A DNA stretch of 23,718 bases from Saccoglossus kowalevskii (taxonomy: Eukaryota > Hemichordata > Enteropneusta > Harrimaniidae). The notes below the pieces were generated by a model. It saw only the letters and a program-made list of their open reading frames with translations. It was not told the origin of the DNA and did not search any database. Shown piece after piece: positions 1 through 11,061 of this stretch. The stretch's first letter is position 1; every line of letters begins with the position of its first letter. The stretch lies in the NCBI RefSeq assembly GCF_000003605.2, contig NW_003135344.1:428287-452004 (forward strand), written 5' to 3'. The position numbers and the translations under genes are program-made.

Positions 1-749
1 AACTACAAACCAATGTTGAGAGAATTTATTAAAATGCGCAATAAGTTTTTTTTTTCGTTGCGAGATATTTACTACTGTAAAATACTTTATTTTCACTTGG
101 AATTAATTTTCGCTATTTTCGCCGAAGGGGTGACTCAATGAAAATAAAATCCAGCGAATATACCTTTTTTCTTTATTTTACCAAAATTCAGTAAAAATAA
201 ATTCCGTACAAAATACCCAAAATTGTCTTTTCAGCGAAAATTAATTCCAGTGAAACTAAATTATTTCACTATGGGCAAGGTTATCATAGTTACACTATGT
301 TTATTCATATTATACTATTCGTTCATGTTGTACCATCGTCTGTAAATTAGATTCACTGGGAGATTACACTTATTTGGTTATACTTACACAGTGCCACGAT
401 CACGTGACGCAGCGTGTTTATAACAATTGTAATGTATATCGTGTAATGGGAGATAAGATTACCCTGGGACACGTGTACATTATCGATATGCACTGGATGG
501 TTTAAAATCTAATAATGTAGATGAATCTGAAATAATAATGACAAGGTAGCAGAGATAGCTACACGATAATACCCTTGAAGTGACATGTTTCCGATTTTAC
601 AATCAATATGTTTAAACATTACGGTATCTTCGAGTCTACCTTCAGTTTGACGGGTCAATAAGTCAAATACAGCTCAACTACCCAGTCCACTGAGGAAGTT
701 ACTTCCCAGGGTCATGTGTCATCAGGGAAATCATACATCGGGTTATTAC
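1..749 (-). other. SV2-like intron 4 (part), no exon seen
   Basis: After the donor at 749-748 I searched the minus strand for the segment that follows ESPRFLLE in SV2 proteins and found nothing convincing before the left edge, so the remaining exons lie outside. A foldback repeat occupies 73-272. The rest is AT-rich single-copy-looking sequence. Confidence 0.6.
73..272. mobile_element. MITE-like foldback element, copy 1
   Basis: About 200 bp with imperfect inverted ends of roughly 40 bp. The left arm contains ggaattaattttcgct (99-114) and the right arm its complement agcgaaaattaattcc (233-248). No coding capacity. Its right half matches a second element at 18408-18546. Confidence 0.6.
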
Positions 750-883
750 CTCGAGCAAGAATCTTGGACTTTCCTCCATACGAAACAGCATCACTATGGC
801 AACCAAACATGGCAGCGATCCAAGAAGAACAAATACCCTCCAGCTATGGACCTCAAAATCCGGTGGTATGAAGAAACTTATTT
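750..883 (-). CDS. SV2-like, coding exon 4
   Basis: The acceptor is ATAATTTTGCAG|AAATAAG and the donor CTCGAG|GTAATA. Its 134 bases give residues 235-279, including HSWRVFVLLGSLP (TM6) and MEESPRFLLE, the conserved ESPRF at the start of the central loop. It closes the phase-1 end of exon 3 and leaves phase 0. An unrelated plus-strand reading frame (714-1001) overlaps it and is a shadow. Confidence 0.88.
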
Positions 884-3800
884 CTGCAAAATTATAAAAA
901 AAACCGGCAATATTAATATCACATTACGTGGTCTGATGGTATTTACTCGTGATTGTTCATCTTTATCCGATTCCGACAATCTGTTTTCTGATTACGATTA
1001 ACGTATCAATTTGGAATCAATTGGGAATGGAAAATCGACCACTGGATACCTGATTAAATTTGTACAAGCAACGCATTGCGTGGATATTATTTCTAAAAAA
1101 TAAAATTGGTTTGAAAACTTGTGTTCATTGTATCCCTCCTCTCCTCAAGGCGTCCGACTACTGAAACTTCGTCATCACGCCATCCTAAATCACTGTCCAT
1201 AAGTTCATTCATTAAATTACCTGTCCGAGGTATAATTCCCCAACCAAGTAGTGATACATACACTCCGCCCATCGTCCACATGAACAATAACCACGTGACA
1301 TTGGCCCCACGACTCGGCTTGGCAACGAACTCGCAGTAATATGCAAATGTGATAGGTATCGATCCTCCGATGCTGTGAATACGAATACGTAACATTAGTC
1401 TCGTGAACATTATTTTAAATATAAATTATTCAAAAAAAACAAAACAATGTAGATATAACTTCGGGTATTTTTTACTATGTGTAAATAATTCAGTTTGAAA
1501 CTGAATCGAGATAAAACTGTGTGAATTATCGTACAATAAAAATGTTCTATCTCCGGTAAAGATATCAATATTCGCTTGATGTGATAATAGACACGTTATT
1601 GCGCGTGCGCCTCGAATTACAAGTACCTACTGGTAAATATGGAGCGCATGCGCATTTTTGTTTTACACATATCTTCGTAAGAACCCCTGTTATATTCCTT
1701 GATTAAAACGCAAGATAAAACGAAACTATTCTTTAAACGCGGTCAAAACTAACATTATCCACATTGCCGCTAACTACCTATACAGAGAAGCTTATACCCA
1801 GTCACACATGGGTCTGAGGTGAAATGATACGCTCACGAGTGACTTATCATGTGATCAATATTCGGAGAATGCATTGTCACTTAGTAAATTTCTGCGTAAA
1901 TCGATTTTGTTAATGTACGTGACATATACACGGCTGTGTCCTAGACAGTAAATTATATGTAATTAGAATACCGTTTACAAATATATTCACGGTAATGTCA
2001 CTGGTCAATTCGTTAGATCTGTATGTTTACCATCATAATTAGTTTCGTTTTCACTGTCCATGACTATATATTTTACAGGAGGGTGAATAGGAAATGCAAT
2101 GTACTAGTCTTGTCATGAATTAGTTTTCGCGTGTCTGTTGACCGACTTATTTAGCTGGTTACTAGTGAATGGCTGGGTTATATCTGTCATAATTTAGAAT
2201 CATGCGAGGTCCTGGACAGAACTTGACTCAGTGATTTGGAACTAATTACGATATAACCGTCGCCATCCGGACCGCTATTTCTGACAGTTTGGTACTTGCA
2301 GTTATTAATGTAGTGATGATTAATCAAAAGATATGACGTGTCCAGTACTTAGTTTGATTGGCTATGTGCAAGTTGAATGTGTGAAGGTTACGCCTTAAGT
2401 CTTTAAACTTCTTTGTAATTGGTTAAGTTTTGATACGTAATAAACGGTCTAAGTCCTTGGTCCCAGAGAGAGCTCCACGAGGCGAGAGAGTCTTGGTCAG
2501 CCCTGGGCAGAGTCTCCGACGAGGCAGTTGCCTTGAGGCGATCTCGATGTGGCTAAAGACTAGCTATTGAAACGTATTTCGTTGTGTGCGTCTATTTGAT
2601 TGTAAAGTGACTTTCCCGGTCCGGGGCCTCAAGCAGACGAGATATAGAGCCAGATACGAATTCTCCCATGACAGTACCCCCCCCCCCACCCACCCACGTG
2701 CAACGGCGATGGAGAAGCAATCAACACAATTACAATCAAGATTTGCAACTTGAAAACGTATTATGTATAAATCCCACAATGCATCAGAATGGTATGGCAA
2801 ATACTGCACACATATGCACACACGTTCACATCAATCAGTTTATTTAATATGAGCAACAATCACACCCGAATTGGGCGATCTATACAGAACAGATGAAGCG
2901 GTAGTCTCAATGCATGGCATGGACAACGAAATCGAAGCCAGATATAGATGTAATTTCATATTGTCTTTTCATTATCATTCGATATTTAATGATACACAAA
3001 CATTTCAAACGTATTTTTATGATTCAGGCTTTTAGAGTAATATATTTGTTGTCCTGCCACAGATACGTGTCACATGTTCTGCGTTTCTTAGGCTTACCCC
3101 GTGAGGCAATTATTCTACTATATGTGAATACATGTAATCACTGTCCCTCCCTTGAGGGACAGTGATATAACGAAGAAGACATTAAAGAATGGTTATCAAG
3201 ACTAAGTGCAAACTGCTTATAATTTAGCGAAACTATTTTCAAATACAATATACGCCGTTGTCTGAGCCACAATATTTAACCTTTTTAATTCTTACGGCCG
3301 TACTGCAAACAGATTTTTACGCGTGGCTCAATGAATACATTCACGACACGACGCGCAATCAAGTACTATCAGGGGATAACACTCAATAAGGAATCTTAAC
3401 GCAGGTCGTTTATAACAAATATCAATAAAAACGTGTACGGACGCCAAGGTCATGTGTAAATGAATGTTAGTTTAATTTTTCATGATAAATAATATTTATG
3501 AAAAATTTTTAACGATAGGAGAATATGGTCAACTACCGTTTTCATATGTTTCTAAGCGTGATTTGCAAGTCAATTAGATTCAAACTGCTGATCAGTTTAC
3601 GGATTTGATTTAAATTTAGATATCTAAAACTAACGGACGTTGTTATGCAAATTATCATAGAAGGTGAAGCGGAGAGTTATCCATGTAAACACAGTAATCA
3701 ATAATCATCATGTTCTTGATTTCGTATGATTTTTATCATATAATTTGTTTGTATATCAGGTAAATTACATCCTCAGTCATCGATATTCATTACTAAATCG

Positions 3801-6800
3801 TTCCATCTTGTCATACGATGAGGGATTTGCACATGTCGTGTTTAAGTGACGACGTTCACTGTACCTATATTTGCGTGGGACGAATATATGCATATTTAGT
3901 AGCTGTGGCCGGGAGAGATCTTTCATTATTTGAACGTTTCGTTAAGACGAATACATGTGTCTAAATTTCTGAATATTATATATATCACGAGATCATAGGT
4001 TATATATAATAAAATTAATTTAGTTTTAATAACTAGTGTTGAACGTATTACCATGTCCATTTCAGATGATTAATTTACTCGAACAGGCACTTTGCATATG
4101 AGATCAATAGCTACAAGTATAAGAGGGATTAACATCGAGCGCGACGATTGTGCCATCTCCAATTAATTCGGCATTCGCCCAAATACGTTTTTTTTTTAGT
4201 AATTTTAGTGTTTCTTCAACAAATTAAGGCTTCGTGATTGATAAATATGCAATTTTCAGAAAACTGCAAAATATGGAGACCATGCTTTAGCAACTGACAA
4301 TCAGCAATGGAATATCGCGGCATCGAGTAGGTTACGCGAGATCTTGACAATCATGAATGCTAGATAAACTGTGACGTTGACCTGACGAACAAGCTCACGA
4401 CATCGCTTACATGGGGATGATGTCTTCTGTGTGAAGCAATGCAAATGTTATACAAATAAAACACAGTAAACAGTAGAAACCCTTACCCTATTCCACAGGC
4501 GAGTCGACAGAACAAAAAGAAGCCGTATTTTCTGACAAAGGCCGATATTATAGCAAAAAGTGCGTTGATTGAAAGTGCGGTTATCAGGCATTTCCGTCGT
4601 CCTAGTTTGTCAGATAGCATGCCCCATATCAGTGCGCCAATCAACATTCCAACGAATACTATACCACCTGAAATAGAATTCAATAAGTTCTGTATCATAC
4701 AGCTATAACAGATTGCATTAGAAAATTAATTTATAGCAAACGACTTAAAGTTCATAAAAACAGAATGTAAAAAATTGTTTAATAATGTTTTATATTTTAT
4801 GTGAATACAAACTATATAGTATAGATAAAAGCGTGGTTTGGGTAACGAACTTAAAGCGCGGTGGTCGTCGCCCAGGGCGTGTTCGAATTTCATGTAAATA
4901 AACAATGTATTTTACACGCGTAGTATACGTCGCTATGTGTCCCATATCGAACAGGACGCGGCAAAATGACTGCCGCCCTTTAAAACATTAATCGTTAGAT
5001 GGTTTAAGTGATTGTGAAATGTTGATCATTTATTTGTTATTATTGAGACATTAAACATTAGAAGACCAAAAACAAACATATCACAGGAAACGGAGAAAAA
5101 AACGTGCGGCAAAGTTTCAACGTTTCATCATATATATTCTATATTCTCGCTTTGACTTCCTCGCCACGTTCTATTTTCTAAATGATTTAATTGTCCTCGG
5201 TATGCAAGGCATCTTTCCGGGGAATCGCGCCCTCTGGCGACAAAGCACCCATATGACATCAACATGGCGAAGATGGGAGGAGCAACGTCCTTCGAAATAA
5301 TTCATTATTTAACAATGGTTCGTTTAATATAGCAAATTTCTAAACGACAGCATATTTTACCACATAGCAAAGCAACGCGATGCTACAGAGTAGCGTCACT
5401 TACTCTACCGTCGATAAAGGGCTTGAACTACGGAAACAGTGTGTTTACAATACACGTTGCGAGGGGGGTGTGCCTCATACTGAGGTCTTTTAATCGCCAC
5501 GTATAATTGTAGTTCGTTCAATGATTATTTGGCAAACATCGGTTCAATACTGTCTGTATCCCTTGTATATTTATACTTAAACACGAAAAAAACGACGGAG
5601 ACACATCGGTGATGTCAAGAAAGCAGGTTCGTTAAATTCGTTTATTATATAACGGCCTCTTTCGACCAAAGATTAATTACTTTACAATTTTGTAAACTAA
5701 TTGAGGATTTTTAATGAATATAAACACGTGTAGCAATGATCCTAGCATGGACAGTTATTAATAAAGTCTATTAACTCCACAAAGGGTATTCCCACACAAT
5801 GCAATTAGTCGTTGGAGGATATTTGTTATTCCTGTAACATGCGGAAATAAGTAACAAATCATGCACAAACCTGGACTTCAATTAATATGTTAATATGTTG
5901 TTTTTGTTATTTTTCAGTTTGGAAATGTGTGCATAAAATTGACGCAAATTCGCATTTTCGTACATATTCGTATAATTAATTAATTAATTAAATAATTGAT
6001 ATTTTAACCCCCTATTTTGAATAAGTTGACAGGTCACGAAGATGGACGGCATATGATACATCATGTTATATTTATCCATAAAGCTAGTGGGTATTCTAAA
6101 TATGGTTATTTTGTTATTCATGAAATATGTTTTCTATAAAAAAAACACATTTATAACGTATCCCGTTTACAGTATGAAATTATGCGCATGCGTCCCGGAA
6201 TTATATATTATTATTATTATTAATATTATTTGATTATGATAAATCCCATGCTAATGTTAGAACTGAAGTTTATAATACATTTACTCAAAGTTATTGTTTC
6301 TTTAATTAACTCTAATTTATTAAGGATGTACCTTGTTCAAATGTTACACAGAATAATGTGTAAAAATAACTATTAATTACAAAAAAACCTTAAATGTACA
6401 TTTCATGCGCATTGACTCGCCGGAATTTTCATTTCCCGGAACTTTCGTCCCATACGATGGTTCTGTTCAAATAAAAGATTACCGAAAATCAAAATGTTCA
6501 CCAAATTTACTGCGAAATATGGTTGGGCCACCGGATCACGCCTTCCTCTAAAAAAATGGAATATTCCCTTTCTCAAAAAAAAAAAATGATACGTCTTTTT
6601 GCTAGATTTAATTTTTGTCGTATGTTTAGTACTGTATAGGTCGTTTCCCGGCAAAAAAGAGAATATTGCTTTCTGTTGATTTCCCGTCAATACTATCGAT
6701 TTGTTCAGTTGTGTTATACTTAAACAACACGTGACGCTTGACTTGTACACCTGATTTCTTGTCAGATTCGACTTACATTACACTGAGACACTAGACATAA

Positions 6801-8280
6801 CTAGTAGGGACCCCGTGACAATCCAAATATTCACAGGCATCTCAGGGATATACATGTTTCTGTGACAACATTCACCAGTCTACGCACCAGAGATTAATTC
6901 GACCGTCCCATATAAAATGTTGCATTATTCTTTTTCCCTCTTTTTTCAGATAATTATAAATTCAGAGTTAGTAAATTTGTGTTAGTATTAACTGGGTAGT
7001 GCGACTGGAAATGACTTGGAAGTGATGTTCGTTTTATTCTGCTAGCACGGCAAATTTGTTAACGATCTTATCACGAAAATTTAAACAGAAATGACCACTG
7101 CAAAGAAAACGTGTTGTTTACGATACACAACTAATCTACTACTCCGCTGTATTTAACGTTATCTCAGTCAGTTGCAATTATTCAGGAAATCAGTCATAAT
7201 CTCAATTGATGAAAAGACCGACTCGGAGTTTGATAATTGTCAATTTTGACAATTAAATAGACTTGATCATGATGGATATTATTTTAAACCATATTTAGTT
7301 TGGAATCAATAAATAATTGGGTATTAGTACGTTTCATGATATTATTAAGAATTCTAAATACATTATCATTCAGAGAGTGCAGAGCATTGTAGCCATTTTA
7401 TACACACTGTGCAATACAATAACAGACACAACGCCGGTTGGTTTTTCGATGTGGTAGGCTCAAAATCTCGCCCCCATATTGCATTCTATCCTAAAGCGAT
7501 AATTAATGTTAGATGCTAAATAGTGAACAGGTGTAATTCCAAGTCCAAGTTGGTCAGAATGGTAGGGAAATTTATTTGGTAAACCCGAAATTGAAATAAA
7601 AACCTAAAAATAAAAAAATAAAAAATACCCGAGACTTGTAGAAATATGTAAATAAAGTCACCCTCCTCCTTTATGGTATCCACCTAAGACCAAGCACCTA
7701 GACTGTAGAAAGCTTACGTTATTTCCAGGATCTCCGGTTTTGGTGCCCACGGCAACAATTGAAATGCAGCAGCGTCTCCGAACGCCATTTACAATTTTGT
7801 AAGAGCGCCGATAACTCAAATCTAACTAATATCATGTTGTTTATAATGTGCTCAATGTTTCTTGTGAATGCGCTGTCTGGGAGTGATACTGTAAAATTAC
7901 GTTAGTTTACCTAGCCATCCCTTCTGTGAGTCATTCAGACAGAGGTCTCTTTCCGCGCTCGGTATAATAAACCCAACGATGAAGATTTCTGCACCATCTG
8001 CCATTAAACCAAAACCAATCGCAAAATACAATGCTATCTGATACTTCCCGAAGCCAACCTCGGCAATGGCTTGCTCATACGCTTCAGCGAGCTCCAGATT
8101 TCCAGAGAAAACCTGATTGCTTTGTTTTTCCGGTGACCCCATGACTATTCCAGCATCCTCCTTTGTGGTCGACCCAGGTGAACGTAGCTCGCTGTCCGCC
8201 TCATCCCGGCAGTAGTTCTTCTCCGCGTAGTCGATGTTTCCTATCAGCTGCAATTCTTCATTGCTGCCTGGTTCCGCCAT
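750..8280 (-). CDS. SV2-like MFS transporter, 5' four coding exons (partial)
   Basis: Coding exons 8280-7911, 4667-4487, 1372-1221 and 883-750 join in phase (1, 2, 1, 0) to give 279 residues; the rest lies beyond the left edge. SV2 proteins are twelve-helix major facilitator relatives of synaptic and secretory vesicles. Family marks seen: LMADGAEIF in TM1 (near 92-100), PSAERDLCL after it, MFS motif A GMLSDKLGRRK (139-149), FCRLACGIGIGGSIPI across the exon 2/3 junction, GVY with WGIIP, HSWRVFVLL, and the sugar-porter-like ESPRF (272-276). The N-terminal tail of about 78 residues is acidic and cytoplasmic. The start ATG has A at -3 (AAAGATGG context) and heads the exon carrying the tail. Introns are 3.2 kb, 3.1 kb and 0.34 kb. 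The family call is firm; which SV2 paralogue it is, and whether it moves a substrate, cannot be told. Confidence 0.9.
1221..1372 (-). CDS. SV2-like, coding exon 3
   Basis: The acceptor is TATTCACAG|CATCGG and the donor CGGACAG|GTAATT. It encodes GIGGSIPITFAYYCEF and WTMGGVYVSLLGWGIIPRT, that is TM4 to TM5 of an SV2-like fold. Open reading runs past the donor but stops resembling the family there, so the exon ends at 1221. Confidence 0.9.
1601..1653. promoter_or_regulatory. Paired NRF1-like palindromes
   Basis: GCGCGTGCGC (1601-1610) and GCGCATGCGC (1644-1653), both of NRF1 type, 43 bp apart in an AT-rich intron about 230 bp upstream of SV2-like exon 3. A third (TGCGCATGCG) lies at 6182-6191. 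Confidence 0.35.
2677..2697. repeat. C-rich run
   Basis: Eleven C followed by accc repeats; simple sequence. Confidence 0.8.
3137..3166. repeat. Perfect 13-bp hairpin
   Basis: atcactgtccctc and its exact complement gagggacagtgat, separated by four bases. The stem is too short for a standard microRNA precursor. Confidence 0.75.
4487..4667 (-). CDS. SV2-like, coding exon 2 (motif A)
   Basis: The acceptor is CTATTTCAG|GTGGT and the donor AATAGG|GTAAGG. It encodes the end of codon 124 to the first two bases of codon 184: TM2, the MFS motif A loop GMLSDKLGRRK and TM3 (LSINALFAIISAF), ending FCRLACGI. Phase closes on both sides. Confidence 0.9.
5973..5990. repeat. TAAT microsatellite
   Basis: Four tandem copies of a 4-base AT unit in SV2-like intron 1. 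Confidence 0.8.
6207..6230. repeat. TTA microsatellite
   Basis: Short interrupted trinucleotide run in SV2-like intron 1. Confidence 0.8.
7911..8280 (-). CDS. SV2-like, coding exon 1 (start codon)
   Basis: Encodes residues 1-123 plus one base of codon 124: the hydrophilic tail, then TM1 at about 81-105. The donor reads GGATGGCTAG|GTAAAC. The tail is rich in Glu, Asp and Ser, and AEAYEQAIAEVGFGKYQ before TM1 matches the conserved SV2 segment preceding the first helix. Confidence 0.9.
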
Positions 8281-8819
8281 CTTTACTTCTCAGGGGGAAA
8301 TATTTCTCTGTGTTCAGTAGCTAGCATATGAAAAATCCCAAGAACTCACAGCTTCCTGAAAAAAAAGCGAGTTGATGAGCAGTCGGTCTTTATGAATAAT
8401 ACATAATTTAATACGTGGGAAGCTGACATCCCACAGTAGTTAACACTGTTTTTCTGATAATGCAGAACGTAGATGTGTACGGAATAGATAAATGCGATAA
8501 AACTGTACAAATTACCTTACATTTATAGAAGCGACACTGTCAAATCTTTCCCCTCGCCCTGTCAGTGCCAAAATGCCGCAGGAAGAGCCGGGTTATCTAT
8601 ATATACATTGGAACCGTACAGACACCGTCATGCACAGACGCCGACATAATGTCAGGAACATTATGCAAGTAGGCTCTGCTGATTCACCTTCAGGTTTATT
8701 GCAGCGCGTGGTAACTATGGCGACCCTCGTTGAAAAGTCACGTGGTACGTTTAAGAAATTGTTGTATAGTGTCATGTCGGGATGGCAATATTCCCTCGCC
8801 ACTGCTCACTGCACTTATA
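8281..8819 (-). promoter_or_regulatory. Possible 5' leader exons and core promoter of the SV2-like gene
   Basis: Upstream of the ATG a good acceptor (TTTTTTTTCAG|GAAGC) places the start of the coding exon at 8355. A donor ATGTAAG|GTAATT ends a possible leader exon at 8516, giving a 160-bp leader intron. A TATAAG box sits at 8819-8814, which would put initiation near 8785. Open frames on both strands at 8573-8842 would then be leader sequence, not protein. This is inference from signals only. Confidence 0.35.
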
Positions 8820-9402
8820 TTTGTCGCGAGGATTTGCGATAAGATTCAATCTTATAATTGCTTTACGTGTGTGTTTGTGCAATTTATGTGATTTTGAAAA
8901 TGTGATTTATTTTTATTACCACGATATTGCTTGATGTTTTCGTTAATTAGCATGCTTTTGCGCAGCATTATTTTTTTTACTTGAAATGAATGTCCTTTTA
9001 GTGACGCATACTGCTGAGAAACTATAGGATACACGATTACGTATAAAAAATAAACCGTCTTCCGAGTCTAGTCTAATTTGCATTTAAATAACGTTGGATT
9101 GATTGTGATACAGATTCGTAGAAATTAATGGTTTTCAGAAACAGACACATTTACAAACTCTATCCCACGTAGCTTTTATTACTTGAGAATTAATCGGTTA
9201 AAACCGACAATCTAATGAAAGGTGATATACTATATAAATATACTATGCAGAGTAATGTATACTATCACGTGACTAGACGCGTTGTTCCTTTACTCGAAAT
9301 GTAAAGCACAGGGTCGCGCGCGGCCGTGACTGTCATCGCCTTTTAAATTATTGTTATGACAGCGGTTGTTGTGTCGTGGCTGTCAATCAAACGTTGCGTA
9401 GA

Positions 9403-9430
9403 TTATATATATATACATATATGTACATAT
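9403..9430. repeat. TA/CA-rich microsatellite
   Basis: Alternating purine-pyrimidine run (tatatatatata then catatatgtacatat). Confidence 0.75.
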
Positions 9431-9869
9431 AAACAATATGAATGAAATCTGATGAATTCATAGCTTGAAATGTATATATGTAAATGTATGTAAAGCGATT
9501 CAATTCCAATAACCCGTTGATTTAAAACAGAGCTCGAAGCAACAATATTGTATTCTAAAATTGACCGAACAATTGTTTTGAAAAAAGGCAGGTATATTAT
9601 CAATATGCGTTTTCGCTTTACGAAACCCTTTGTGCGGTTTGACCTCTATAAGGTCATCGTGTTTAATGAAAGACATCTATTGTGATTAAATGAATACTGT
9701 ATGAATACATTATATGAGTAATACTATGATGAATAAATCGTATTCTTTTTCGAATATGTCCAGTAATCAGTTAGTTCAGGAAGGAAGACTGTACAGGAAC
9801 TTAAAGTCAAACGAAATATTTAGTATTTATATATACGATGGACTTTGTCGATATATTTATTACGATCCG

Positions 9870-10620
9870 AGTTGTTTTGACATACTACTACCAAAGGTAC
9901 GTTGACACATAAAGACCCAAGTTATTTGACCGATTTCAAAACAAGCTGTTTTGACATACAAAATGTATTACAACAAAAACTCTGTTGACACATTTTGGAC
10001 ATATTACGACCTAGACTGCTTTGACATATTACTATTCAAGCTGATTTGACATAGTGCTACATAAACTGTTTTGACATATTACAAGCTGAGCCTGAGAACA
10101 CGATCCAAGCTGTTTTGGCATATTAAGACACTGGGATCACGATTCAAACTGTTTTGGCATATTAAGACACTGGGATCACGATTCAAACTGTTTTGACATA
10201 TTAAGACTCTGGGATCACGATCCAAGCTGTTATGACATATTAAGACCCTGGGATAACGATCCAAGCTGTTTTGACATATTGAGACCCTGGGATCACGATC
10301 CAAGCTGTTTTGACATATTAGGAATATGGGATCACGATCCAAGCTGTTTTGACATATTATGATCCAAGCAGATTTGACATAGTACTATATAGATTGCTTT
10401 GCTATATTGTTATCAAACGCTTTAACATTTTACGAACCTGGCTGATTCGAAATATTGACGCAGGCTGATTTGATATTTTTTGATCCTGACTTTGGTGACA
10501 CATTACCATATCACCACAAATCTTTTGTGAATTATAACCAAACCCATCTGTTTTGAAATATTAGGGCCATACTGCCTTGACTTATCACCAAATCCAGTCT
10601 AACATATTATTATTAAATCA
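9870..10620. repeat. Degenerate flanks of the minisatellite
   Basis: On both sides of the core the words ttttgacatatta and ccaagctg recur at irregular, shorter spacing (near 25-30 bp), for example around 9952, 10003, 10040, 10068, 10372 and beyond. They look like an older, shorter unit from which the 39-bp core expanded. Confidence 0.65.
10110..10382. repeat. 39-bp minisatellite core
   Basis: Seven units start at 10110, 10149, 10188, 10227, 10266, 10305 and 10344, each exactly 39 bp later than the last (the seventh is truncated). Each holds ctgttttgacatatta and gatcacgatccaag with a few substitutions. Because 39 is a multiple of three, the minus strand reads as a fake 13-residue protein repeat. 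Confidence 0.9.
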
Positions 10621-10636
10621 TGTGGTTAATAATATG

Positions 10637-10738
10637 AGGTTATTACGAGGATACCGAAAAGTATGCACGAATACGTATCGACCGACGCGCAGCGTGTACT
10701 GTCTAAGTGCATAGTTTACGGTATCCTCGTAATAACCT
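10637..10738. repeat. Imperfect palindrome with 32-bp arms
   Basis: The arms at 10637-10668 and 10708-10738 are complementary except for two or three positions (ggttattacgaggatacc and its complement are exact). The 39-base spacer is GC-richer. AT-rich tails (taataata and ttattatta) extend the pairing. Confidence 0.85.
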
Positions 10739-11055
10739 TATTATTATACACCCCTCAAGGATACATCACGGGAATGCCGAAATACAAAAAGTTTAGAACA
10801 GATTGAGCGAACTTCTTTGTATGGGTCCGGATCAAACTTTGGGGGCAGCCGTTTGTTTGTATTATTAGAGGACGCTTATGCCCGTAATCATTCCATATTT
10901 GGAATTCACATTTCCTAATATGGTAGGATGAAAATACCCAGGGCAATACCGCAAAATAACGGCATGTTGTTACTTATGGCCTTGTGGTGACAGATGTATA
11001 ATAATAAATGATAATATGATATTCACAAATCTGAATAATTTTGCTGATATATTGG

Positions 11056-11061
11056 TTTATT
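11056..11061 (-). terminator. Candidate poly(A) signal of the small membrane gene
   Basis: The first AATAAA on the minus strand below the stop codon, giving a 3' untranslated region of about 760 bases. No other hexamer of this kind was seen between. Weak on its own. Confidence 0.3.

Larger units (their letters stand above)
1373..4486 (-). other. SV2-like intron 2, 3.1 kb
   Basis: No exon fits here. It holds two NRF1-like palindromes (1601-1610 and 1644-1653), a GC-rich stretch with LTR-like surroundings (about 2440-2650), a C-run (2677-2697) and a perfect hairpin (3137-3166). Short open frames at 2564-2821 (-) and 2914-3165 (+) have low-complexity, family-less translations and are not called. 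Confidence 0.7.
4668..7910 (-). other. SV2-like intron 1, 3.2 kb
   Basis: AT-rich intron containing a TAAT run (5973-5990), a TTA run (6207-6230), an NRF1-like palindrome (6182-6191), an AGAGGGCGC core near 5227, and a 115-codon open frame (6403-6750) whose translation resembles no family I know. No extra SV2 exon is needed: exons 1 and 2 join directly. Confidence 0.7.
8820..11055. other. Intergenic region with repeats
   Basis: This lies between the head of the SV2-like gene and the tail of the small membrane gene. It holds a TA-rich run (9403-9430), a minisatellite (about 9870-10620) and a palindrome (10637-10738). Open frames at 9403-9603 (-), 9714-9905 (+), 10079-10342 (-, repeat translation), 10755-10946 (-) and 11041-11232 (+) carry no recognisable protein. 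Confidence 0.7.

Noticed and set aside
714-1001. 95-codon plus-strand open frame
   Set aside because: Covers SV2-like exon 4 on the other strand, where the conserved HSWRVF and ESPRF segments are read.
4840-4905. tRNA-like stretch with a GTTCGAAT box
   Set aside because: No T-arm or acceptor stem pairs around the box; at most a remnant of a tRNA-derived SINE.
10079-10342. Possible repeat protein with 13-residue units on the minus strand
   Set aside because: It is the translation of a 39-bp non-coding tandem repeat; no start, splice or flanking coding support.
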